64,000 nucleotides of DNA from Mesorhizobium qingshengii (GTDB taxonomy: Bacteria; Pseudomonadota; Alphaproteobacteria; Rhizobiales; Rhizobiaceae), in NCBI RefSeq assembly GCF_027563465.1, contig NZ_JAPFQA010000006.1:186001-250000 (forward strand), written 5' to 3'. Positions 35,028-42,608 of the stretch are shown here, one piece after another. The notes under the pieces are model-generated. The model saw only the letters and a list, made by a program, of their open reading frames with translations, ran no database searches and was not told the origin of the DNA. A program made the translations under genes and the position numbers. The first letter of the stretch is position 1; every line of letters begins with the position of its first letter.

Positions 35028-37954
35028 TCGGCCGCCTCTCTTGCCCGCCGGAATTCTGCGCCGAAAGTCAGCTTCTGCGGCGAAGGCTCGAAATGCGGCG
35101 GCTGCTGGAAGCGCTCGAACTGCGGCTCGGTGAAGCCAGCCTCTTCCGCCGCGCATTTGACGATGCGCACCCGCAGGTCGAACCATGCCGCCTGGCCGGT
35201 GACAGGATCGGAATTCGAATAGCGCTTGCCGTTGGCGTCGGCCGTGGTCTGGTCGCCGATGATGTGGTTGAGCAGGAAGCCGCGAGTGGATTCGGCCGCA
35301 CCGTCCTTAAGCCCCCAGCTGCCGCGTCGTTTGCCGATCGCATTCCAGGTCCAGACCGTGCTTTCGTTCACCCCGTCGACCAGTTTGATCTGCCCCTTCA
35401 CCCTGCCGTTGATGCTCTCGATCCACACCCAGTCGTCATCGACCAGGCCGAGGCTGGCGCCGGTCCGGTGATGCACGAACAGCCGGTTCTGGCTGGTGAT
35501 CTGCCGCAGCCAGGCATTCTGCGAGCCCCAGGAATGATACATATGCATCGGCCGCTGCGTCAGCGCATGCAGCGGATATTTCTCGAGGTCGACGGCCGCT
35601 TCCTCGAAGGGCGTGTACCAGAAAGGCAGCGGGTCCATGTAGGTCTCGATGCGCTGGCGATCACCCTGTGGCGGCAGCACGCGGCCATGGCCGCGCGCGG
35701 CCAGGCGGAAGCGCTGCAAGGGCTCGGAATAGAGCTGGAAGACGATCGGCTCCGCCTTGGGGATGAAGCCCATGCTCTCGGCGAAGTCGAGATAGGAGCG
35801 GTTGGCCATCTTGTAGTAGCGCTGGTCGTCCGCGAAATCGTGATGCCAGAAGCCGCCATTGTCGATGTAGCGCTGTAGCTGGTCCGGATTGATCTCGCCT
35901 TTGCCGATCGACGTCCCATCCTTGCCGCGCCAGCCGGCAAGCGGCCCGATGCCGGGCGTCCGCTCATGATTGACGATGTAGTCGGCATAGTCGCCATATT
36001 TGGCCGAGCCGTCCTCATCCACGAAACCGGGCAGGCCAAGCCGGGCGCCGAGCTCGATCAGCACCGACTGGAACGGCCTGACGTCGCGGTCCGGCTCGAC
36101 GACGGGATGGCGGATGGCGTCGCCGGGTCCGTCGGCATGGCTGATCGGCCGGTCGAGCAGGCTGATGCAGTCATGGCGCTCAAGATAGGTCGTGTCGGGC
36201 AGGACGAGGTCTGCGAACGGCACGGTCTCGGAATAATAGGCGTCGGAATAGATAATGAAGGGGATTTTGTAGTTGCCGGCTTCGTCGTGGTCGGTCAGCA
36301 TCGCGATGGTCTCGACGGTGTTCATCGAGGAATTCCACGCCATGTTCGACATGTACATCATCAGCGTGTCGATCGGGTATGGATCGCTAGCCCAGGCATT
36401 GCGGATGACGGTGTGCATCAGGCCGTGCGCGGCCAGCGGCGCGTCCCAGGAATAGGCCTTGTCGATGCGGGTTGGCGTGCCGGCCTCGTCGACCAGCAGA
36501 TCGTCCGGCCCACAGACGAAGCCGAGTGGCATGCCGTCGAGCGGCGTCATCGGCTTGATGGTCCGGCCTGAAGGCTTTGGACCTGGCGGCGCCGAGCGTG
36601 GATAGGGCGGCTTGAAGCGGAAGCCGCCGGGAACATCCACTGTCCCCAAGAGCACCTGAAGCAGATGGATGGCGCGGCACGTATGAAAACCGTTTGAGTG
36701 AGCGGAGATGCCGCGCATGGCGTGCATCGAAACAGGCCGGCCCTTGATCGTCTGGTGCCGGCGCCCGGCCCAGTCGGTCCACGCAACCGGCAGTTCGATC
36801 GTCTGTTCGAAGGCGACATGGGCAAGTTCGGCAGCGATCCTGCGGATCGTATCGGCGGGAATACCGCAACGCCCGGCGACCGCATCGGGTGCATAGCTCT
36901 CATCGAGGTAACGGTCGGCGATGAGCTGGAACACTGGCGTGCAGCGGCGGCCATCGACGGTGTAACTACCGGTCAGCGCCGGCTTGGCGCTGGCATCGGT
37001 GGCGCTGACAGGCGTCTTCGCCACCCTGTCCCAGGCCAAGGGATTGCGAGTGTCGTCTCGCACAAACAGCCCGTCATCGGCGGCACCCGGCTCCTGGATG
37101 ACGAGCACATGGGCATTGGTGTAGCGCAGCAGATAGTCGAGATCGACGCGGCCGGCTTTCAGCAATTCATGGATCAGCGCGAACACGAACAGGCCGTCCG
37201 TGCCGGGCCGGATGCCGATCCAGTCGTCGGCAATGGCGTTGTAGCCGGTCCGGCACGGGTTGATCGAAACCACCTTGGCGCCGCGCGCCTTGAGCTTGCC
37301 CAAGCCGATCTTGATCGGGTTGGAGTCATGATCCTCGGCGACGCCGAACAGCATGAAATATCGGGTGTTGTCCCAGTCGGGCTCGCCGAACTCCCAGAAC
37401 GAACCGCCGATCGTATAGAGGCCCCCCGCCGCCATGTTCACCGAACAGAAGCCGCCATGGGCGGCAAAGTTCGGTGTACCGAACTGGCTCGCCCACCAGC
37501 CGGTCAAGGATTGCGACTGGTCGCGCCCGGTGAAGAAGGCGAGCTTCTTCGGATCGGTCCGGCGGATGGCGGAGAGCCGTTCGGTGGCGATCGAAAACGC
37601 TTCCTCCCACTCGATCTCGCGGAACTCGCCCGAGCCGCGCGGCCCGGTGCGTAGCAGCGGCTTCTTCAGCCTGGCAGGGCTGTAATGCTGCATGATACCG
37701 GAACTGCCCTTGCCGCAGATCACGCCGCGATTGACCGGATGGTCCTTGTTGCCGTTGATGTAGCGGACCTTGCCGTCCTTGATGTGAACATCGATGCCGC
37801 AGCGGCAAGCGCACATGTAGCAGGTCGTCTTGGCGATGCTGTCCGAGATATCGGGCGAGGTGTCGACGCCGTCGCCTTCGTCGGGCGCGCGCGTGTCGGC
37901 AAGCGGGCGTTGCGATGGTGCCGAATTCGCGCCGCGCGGCGGTCCTTGCATCAT
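35024..37954 (-). CDS. soeA: Molybdopterin oxidoreductase catalytic subunit, probable sulfite dehydrogenase SoeA
   Basis: Catalytic subunit of the DMSO-reductase superfamily, about 976 residues. The N-terminal cluster motif is C45-x2-C48-x3-C52-x27-C80 (TTCYMCACRCG ... NRGVICGKGSSG). The likely molybdenum ligand is C171 in AHGGFCSVNMAAGG. There is no twin-arginine signal, so it should face the cytoplasm, as SoeA does and PsrA/PhsA do not. The wording of the cluster region is what I recall for SoeA, which oxidises sulfite to sulfate. ATGs at 37954 and 37951 are both possible; the first overlaps the stop of a small upstream ORF (ATGA). Other substrates (thiosulfate, polysulfide) are not excluded. 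Confidence 0.8.
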   Translation of the reverse strand: MMQGPPRGANSAPSQRPLADTRAPDEGDGVDTSPDISDSIAKTTCYMCACRCGIDVHIKDGKVRYINGNKDHPVNRGVICGKGSSGIMQHYSPARLKKPLLRTGPRGSGEFREIEWEEAFSIATERLSAIRRTDPKKLAFFTGRDQSQSLTGWWASQFGTPNFAAHGGFCSVNMAAGGLYTIGGSFWEFGEPDWDNTRYFMLFGVAEDHDSNPIKIGLGKLKARGAKVVSINPCRTGYNAIADDWIGIRPGTDGLFVFALIHELLKAGRVDLDYLLRYTNAHVLVIQEPGAADDGLFVRDDTRNPLAWDRVAKTPVSATDASAKPALTGSYTVDGRRCTPVFQLIADRYLDESYAPDAVAGRCGIPADTIRRIAAELAHVAFEQTIELPVAWTDWAGRRHQTIKGRPVSMHAMRGISAHSNGFHTCRAIHLLQVLLGTVDVPGGFRFKPPYPRSAPPGPKPSGRTIKPMTPLDGMPLGFVCGPDDLLVDEAGTPTRIDKAYSWDAPLAAHGLMHTVIRNAWASDPYPIDTLMMYMSNMAWNSSMNTVETIAMLTDHDEAGNYKIPFIIYSDAYYSETVPFADLVLPDTTYLERHDCISLLDRPISHADGPGDAIRHPVVEPDRDVRPFQSVLIELGARLGLPGFVDEDGSAKYGDYADYIVNHERTPGIGPLAGWRGKDGTSIGKGEINPDQLQRYIDNGGFWHHDFADDQRYYKMANRSYLDFAESMGFIPKAEPIVFQLYSEPLQRFRLAARGHGRVLPPQGDRQRIETYMDPLPFWYTPFEEAAVDLEKYPLHALTQRPMHMYHSWGSQNAWLRQITSQNRLFVHHRTGASLGLVDDDWVWIESINGRVKGQIKLVDGVNESTVWTWNAIGKRRGSWGLKDGAAESTRGFLLNHIIGDQTTADANGKRYSNSDPVTGQAAWFDLRVRIVKCAAEEAGFTEPQFERFQQPPHFEPSPQKLTFGAEFRRAREAAE

Positions 37955-38109
37955 GATCCGGTGGTGCCCGCGCGGCCGGCGGATTTGGCTCGCGTCTTCG
38001 GCCCGGGGCCACGCATGTAATGCTCTTCCGGGTGATAGCCATCGCCGGCCAGCCGCCGCCGGATGCACCGGGTCCAATGCGCAAACAAGGATCTGAACCG
38101 CCCGATCAT
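37951..38109 (-). CDS. Small ORF coupled to soeA
   Basis: Candidate 52-residue basic protein, unrecognised. It begins MIGRFRSLFAHWTRC, continues with a notable YHPEEHYMRGPGPK segment and ends at a TGA that overlaps the soeA ATG (ATGA). The start follows AGAGAC; a GTG at 38151 would add 14 residues. It is first in the soe transcript, and the four-base overlap is the sort used for translational coupling. It could be a maturation or membrane-linked helper, a leader peptide, or a chance ORF. Confidence 0.45.
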   Translation of the reverse strand: MIGRFRSLFAHWTRCIRRRLAGDGYHPEEHYMRGPGPKTRAKSAGRAGTTGS

Positions 38110-38170
38110 TTTAGTCTCTGCGATCCGCTGGCGAATTTTTTCTAACTTCACTCGAAAACGTAGAATAAAG

Positions 38171-38215
38171 ATATCGATCCGTCTAATCAGTTGTTCTTGT
38201 AAATTCGATCGATAT
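38171..38215. promoter_or_regulatory. Inverted repeat between soe operon and lysR
   Basis: Perfect 9-base inverted repeat ATATCGATC (38171-38179) and GATCGATAT (38207-38215), centred in the divergent gap. The second arm ends 17 bases before the lysR ATG. The spacing of 27 bases suits two turns of DNA between tetramer contacts. A LysR operator is inferred from position and symmetry. Confidence 0.55.
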
Positions 38216-38232
38216 TGTTTCTTAATGCGCGC

Positions 38233-39126
38233 ATGACCCTGGACCAGTTACGCATTTTCGTCGCCGTCGCCGAGCGCTGCCACATGACCAAGGCGGCGGA
38301 GCTGCTGGGCATTTCCCAGTCGGCGGCGTCGGCGGCCATACGCGCGCTTGAGGAGCAGCACGGCGTCCACCTGTTCAACCGCGTCGGCCGCAACATCGAG
38401 CTTGCCCAGACCGGACACCGGTTCCTGCCAGAAGCCAAGGCTGTACTGGAACGAGCCGCCGCGGCGCGCAACGTGCTGGAACATGTTTCGCAGACGGTCA
38501 CCGGCAGCCTTTCGATCGCCGCCAGCCAGACCATCGCCAGCTATTGGCTGCCGCGCCGGCTGGCGTCCTTCCACGAGGCCTATCCCGCCGTCCGGCTGAG
38601 CGTCACCATCGGCAACACCAGACAGGTCGAGGCGAATGTCCTCGATGGCGCCGCGGATCTCGGCCTGGTCGAGGGGCGCACGGAATCCGACATCCTGCGC
38701 CGCGCCAAGGTCGACGTCGACCGGCTGATGCTGGTCGTCGCCAGCTCGCATCCGGAGATCGCCGAACTGTCGCCCGGCCGTCCTGATATCAGGGGGCTGC
38801 GCTGGATCATCCGCGAAGGTGGTTCAGGCACGCGCGAGGTGCTGGAGGATTTGGCGCGCCGCGAGGGGATTTCGCTCGCCGACCTGCGCATCTTCCTGGT
38901 GCTGCCGAGCAACGAGGCCGTTCGCCAGGCGGTCGAGGCGGGCGCCGGCGCCACCATCATTTCGGAGCTCGTCGTCGCGCGCGCCGTCGCCGAGGGCAGT
39001 CTCAGAGCCGTGCCGCTCGATTTGCCGAAACGCGACTTCGCCATGATCACCCACCGCGATCGCCAGGCAAGCCTGGCGCAGATGGCGCTCAAGGCGCATC
39101 TCGGCACGTCTGCGGACCATGACTAA
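38233..39126 (+). CDS. LysR-family regulator divergent from soeABC
   Basis: Transcription factor of 297 residues with the N-terminal helix-turn-helix (MTKAAELLGISQSAASAAIRALE, about 18-40, quoted in part) and a periplasmic-binding-like effector domain (about 88-297). It resembles the CysB/CbbR-type group. The start MTLDQLRIF is the family norm; a TTG 18 bases upstream would add six residues. Divergence from soeABC makes it the likely regulator of that operon, with sulfite or a related anion as possible effector (inference). Confidence 0.88.
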   Translation: MTLDQLRIFVAVAERCHMTKAAELLGISQSAASAAIRALEEQHGVHLFNRVGRNIELAQTGHRFLPEAKAVLERAAAARNVLEHVSQTVTGSLSIAASQTIASYWLPRRLASFHEAYPAVRLSVTIGNTRQVEANVLDGAADLGLVEGRTESDILRRAKVDVDRLMLVVASSHPEIAELSPGRPDIRGLRWIIREGGSGTREVLEDLARREGISLADLRIFLVLPSNEAVRQAVEAGAGATIISELVVARAVAEGSLRAVPLDLPKRDFAMITHRDRQASLAQMALKAHLGTSADHD

Positions 39127-39181
39127 GGGTCCGCAGAGATTCAGGTCAGGCCGGCGTCACCTGAATATCAATGGACCTGGA

Positions 39182-40438
39182 TCAGCCGAACTTCCGTTGG
39201 GCATCCAAAGCCAGGCCAAGCCCGACCGAGCCGAACATGTCGCCTTCGATGACGGAAGCCCGCGGCACCAGCGACAGGATCTCCCGTCTCGCCAGCGGGA
39301 TCGCGGTCGATCCGCCGGTCAGGAACACCGCGGTGATGTCGGACGGCTTGACCTGGGCATCGCGGATGGTCTGCCCGACCGTCGCGGTGACCCGCTCGAT
39401 GTCCCTGGCAATCGTGGCTTCCAGCCCGGCGCGCGTGATGTTGGCGGCGAACTCCACGCCCGGCAGCTTCACCGCGACCTCGGCGGATGATCTGTCGGTC
39501 AGCTCTATCTTGGCCTTTTCGACCAGTGCCGCCAGCGCGTGTCCGTAGCGGTGCTCGACGATGTGGATGAAGCGGTCGACCAGGTCGGCGCGCTCGGCCT
39601 CGTAGCGGATCTGGCGCAGATGCGTCATCGCCTTGGCGGTGTAGACTAGGTTTATGCGCTGCCAGGTCGCGAGATCGATGAAGTAGCTGGCCGGCAGATT
39701 GCGCTTGCCGTCCTTGGTCGGGGTCAGGTAGCCGAGTTGCGGCATCACATGAGCGATGCTCAAGAGCCGGTCGAAATCGGTGCCGCCGATATGGATGCCT
39801 CGGCTGGCCAGGATGTCGTCCTTGCGGTCGAGCGAGCGGGTGCGCTCCGGTGAGACGCGCACGATCGAGAAGTCGGACGTGCCGCCGCCCATGTCGATGA
39901 TCAGCGCCAGTTCCTCGCGCGTCACCTTCTGCTCATAGTCGAGCGCCGCCGCGATCGGCTCGAACTGGAAAGCGATATGCTTGAAGCCCTGGGCCTGCGC
40001 CGCCTTTTCGAGTTCGCCCTGGGCATTCGCATCGGCTTGGGCATCGTCGTCGACGAACTGGACCGGGCGCCCGAGCACCACGGTCTCGACCGCATCGCCG
40101 GCGTCTTCCTCCAGCTTCTTCCTGAGATGGCCGAGGAACAGGCCGATGATCTCCATGAAGCCGATCGAGCGCGCCTTGATGCGCGTCTTTTCGTGCGCGA
40201 GCGAACTGCCGAGCACGCTCTTCAGCGAGCGCATCAAGCGGCCCTCGATGCTGTCGGTGTAGTTGGCGATGGCGTTGCGGCCAAAACAGGTGCGGTTGTC
40301 CTCGAAGTTGAAGAAGACGGCACTTGGCAGCGTGACCTGGCCATCTTCCAGAGCGACAAGGCGAGGCTGCCCGTTGCGGACCACGCCCACGGTGGAATTC
40401 GAAGTGCCGAAGTCGATACCGCCGAATGCTGGTCGCAT
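39182..40438 (-). CDS. Hsp70-family protein (YegD-like)
   Basis: Chaperone-like ATPase of 418 residues that has the nucleotide domain only. Phosphate-1 loop FGGIDFGTSNSTVGVV is at the N terminus, phosphate-2 LIIDMGGGTSDFSIV near 178-192, and the adenosine motif AVFLTGGSTAIPL near 370-382. The substrate-binding lid of DnaK is missing, as in E. coli YegD. Separate from the flanking operons; function unknown. Confidence 0.85.
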   Translation of the reverse strand: MRPAFGGIDFGTSNSTVGVVRNGQPRLVALEDGQVTLPSAVFFNFEDNRTCFGRNAIANYTDSIEGRLMRSLKSVLGSSLAHEKTRIKARSIGFMEIIGLFLGHLRKKLEEDAGDAVETVVLGRPVQFVDDDAQADANAQGELEKAAQAQGFKHIAFQFEPIAAALDYEQKVTREELALIIDMGGGTSDFSIVRVSPERTRSLDRKDDILASRGIHIGGTDFDRLLSIAHVMPQLGYLTPTKDGKRNLPASYFIDLATWQRINLVYTAKAMTHLRQIRYEAERADLVDRFIHIVEHRYGHALAALVEKAKIELTDRSSAEVAVKLPGVEFAANITRAGLEATIARDIERVTATVGQTIRDAQVKPSDITAVFLTGGSTAIPLARREILSLVPRASVIEGDMFGSVGLGLALDAQRKFG

Positions 40439-40601
40439 CGCAACGTCCTGTCATTGTCCTTGGGGCAGCGGATCGGCGTCTTCGCATGCGCGCCGTTGTC
40501 CGGGGTGACCGAACCATCCTGCCGAACTGAAATCGTGCGCGTTCGCCGCGCCGGGAGGCGGCGGTCTATCGCATGGCCCGGGAAAGGGAAACCCCTTTCA
40601 A

Positions 40602-40649
40602 GAGCATGATCCCGAAAAGTGGAAACCGGTTTCGGACAGGATCGTGCTC
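40602..40649. repeat. GAGCATGATCC palindromic repeat
   Basis: A 48-base element bounded by GAGCATGATCC (40602-40612) and GGATCGTGCTC (40639-40649), with one mismatch between the arms. The interior CGAAAAGTGGAAACCGGTTT matches a widespread rhizobial intergenic repeat that I recognise. Related in plan to the elements at 5258, 13931 and 63671. Confidence 0.75.
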
Positions 40650-40698
40650 AAACAAACAGATAGAGCCCGGTCCCGATTCAATCGGGATGAAACAGGAT

Positions 40699-41493
40699 CT
40701 AGTCTTTTCTGAAGATCAGCCTTCCGAGCCAGCCCGTTATCATGGCCAGCGATATCGCGAAGACGCCGTAGAGGAAGGAGTAGTCGTGGGCGACGCGGAA
40801 GATCGATTGTTCGAAACCGGATTTGCGGATTTCGAGCTGGGCCGAGCTTTCCTTGATGAACAGGCCGCTCTTGAACAGGAAGGCACGCGCCTTGTGGGTG
40901 CCGACCGGAACATTCGGCGCCAGCCTGACAGTGGCGCGAAACAGGTTCTGTGACAGGAATTGCACGCCGCCGACATTCTCGCTGAAGAGGCCGGTCGCCG
41001 ATTTGCGCTCGCGCAGTGCCGCCGTGAATTCCTCGATGGTCGCCGGGCTGTCGCCGACATCGGCGGGCTGCATGTAGAGGTTGGAGGCGCCGAGCGACAG
41101 CTGCTTGTAGCTGTTCGGTTCGGTAATGTCCTGCAGCGGCCGCGTCGTCGCCACCGAATAGGACATCGGCACGTTCTCGAAAGTCGCGGAGTCCAGATTG
41201 ACCCAGACACCGAGCACCCGGTCCTTGCGGCGCACCACCACCGTTCGCGGCGGGCCTTCGAGCACGACAATGACATCGTAGCGGCCCTGACGGGCAACGA
41301 GCGGATCGGGGTTTTCCAGGGAACCGAAGATCGTCAGGTCTGCGCCGGAAAAGCCGGCGGTGATCGACACATTGTCGGTGGAGAGCCCGATCTGGATGCC
41401 TTCCGTTGGCAAAGGCGTCTGCGCCTTCGCCGGCACGGCGGCGGCAAGCAACGACAGGAGTATTACGGTTGCGATCGCTTTTGGTGCCGGCAT
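40699..41493 (-). CDS. TIGR02186-type membrane protein
   Basis: Predicted single-pass protein of 264 residues with an N-terminal signal sequence (about 1-25, ending VPAKAQ), a periplasmic domain (IQIGLSTDNVSITAGFSGADL onward, in part) and a C-terminal membrane helix (about 235-257). This is the plan of the alphaproteobacterial TIGR02186 family. Its ATG shares a base with the stop of the TauE-type gene (TGATG), so the two are coupled. Likely a partner of the exporter; no biochemical role known. Confidence 0.8.
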   Translation of the reverse strand: MPAPKAIATVILLSLLAAAVPAKAQTPLPTEGIQIGLSTDNVSITAGFSGADLTIFGSLENPDPLVARQGRYDVIVVLEGPPRTVVVRRKDRVLGVWVNLDSATFENVPMSYSVATTRPLQDITEPNSYKQLSLGASNLYMQPADVGDSPATIEEFTAALRERKSATGLFSENVGGVQFLSQNLFRATVRLAPNVPVGTHKARAFLFKSGLFIKESSAQLEIRKSGFEQSIFRVAHDYSFLYGVFAISLAMITGWLGRLIFRKD

Positions 41494-42416
41494 CAGTTGA
41501 GGCCCACGCCGGACAGCGAATAGAGATTGGGCGGGGTGACGAAGAGATCGATGGCAAGCCGGATCGCCACCGCCAGCACAAGCAGCGCCAGCAACGCCCT
41601 GAGCTGCTCGCCACGCAGCCTCTGGCCGGCCTTGGCACCATATTGCGCCCCGGCCACGCCGCCCGCCATCAACAGGAAAGCCAGCACGACATCAACCGTC
41701 TGGTTGGTGGTGGCGTGGACCAGCGTCGTGTAGGCGGAGGTGAAGATGATCTGGAACAGCGAGGTGCCGATGACGACGTTGGTTGGCACTTTCAGCAGAT
41801 AGATCAGCGCCGGCACCATGATGAAGCCGCCGCCGACGCCCATGATCGACGACAGGAAGCCGATGCCGGCTCCGAGACCAAGCACCGGGATGACGCTGAC
41901 GAACAGTTTCGAGGCCCTGAATCGCATCTTCAGCGGCAAGCGGTGGATCCAGTTGTGCTGGCCGGATTTCTTCAGCACCGGTGCCGCGCCACTGCGCGTG
42001 GCACGCAGCGCATTGACGCTTTCGACCAGCATCAGCCCGCCGACGGTGCCGAGCAGCACGACGTAAAGCAGCGAGATGAACAGGTCGAGCTGGCCGAGCC
42101 TGCGCAGGAAGGCGAAGACGTAGATACCGCCGGTTGAGCCGACGATGCCGCCGGCCAGCAACACGCCGCCGAGCTTGAAGTCGAGCGTCCCTCGCTTCAT
42201 GTGCGAAAGCACGCCGGAGAAGGAGGAGGCGATGACCTGGTTGGCGCCGGTGGCGACCGCGATCGCCGGGGGTATGTTGTAGAAGATCAGCAGCGGCGTG
42301 ATGAGGAAGCCGCCGCCGACGCCGAACATGCCCGACAGGAAACCCACTGCCGCACCCATGGCCAGCAGCACGAAGACGTTGACGGAAATTTCCGCGATCG
42401 GGAGATAGATGCCCAC
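41493..42416 (-). CDS. TauE/SafE-family (TSUP) anion exporter
   Basis: Membrane transporter of 307 residues with about eight hydrophobic segments and the family repeats AAVGFLSGMFGVGGGFLITP (about 22-41) and GIGFLSSIMGVGGGFIMVPA. Members export sulfite, sulfoacetate or related anions. It is cotranscribed with the TIGR02186 gene and lies 5 kb from the soeABC operon. The substrate is inferred only. Confidence 0.86.
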   Translation of the reverse strand: MGIYLPIAEISVNVFVLLAMGAAVGFLSGMFGVGGGFLITPLLIFYNIPPAIAVATGANQVIASSFSGVLSHMKRGTLDFKLGGVLLAGGIVGSTGGIYVFAFLRRLGQLDLFISLLYVVLLGTVGGLMLVESVNALRATRSGAAPVLKKSGQHNWIHRLPLKMRFRASKLFVSVIPVLGLGAGIGFLSSIMGVGGGFIMVPALIYLLKVPTNVVIGTSLFQIIFTSAYTTLVHATTNQTVDVVLAFLLMAGGVAGAQYGAKAGQRLRGEQLRALLALLVLAVAIRLAIDLFVTPPNLYSLSGVGLN

Positions 42417-42608
42417 CCGTCAGTCTCGATCAGTTCTGCCTGCCGGCGAATGCAACCGTTGCGGGCATCTTGCCCCGACAAGCCAATTTGTTCTTGCGCC
42501 GGAGGTGCTACGAAGTCAAACCACGCCGCACCGCCGAAACAAAAAACATCTCAATCAGTTAACAGGCAAATGTGTGGCAAGGGCGTCGTGGAAGCGACGC
42601 ATCCGCCG

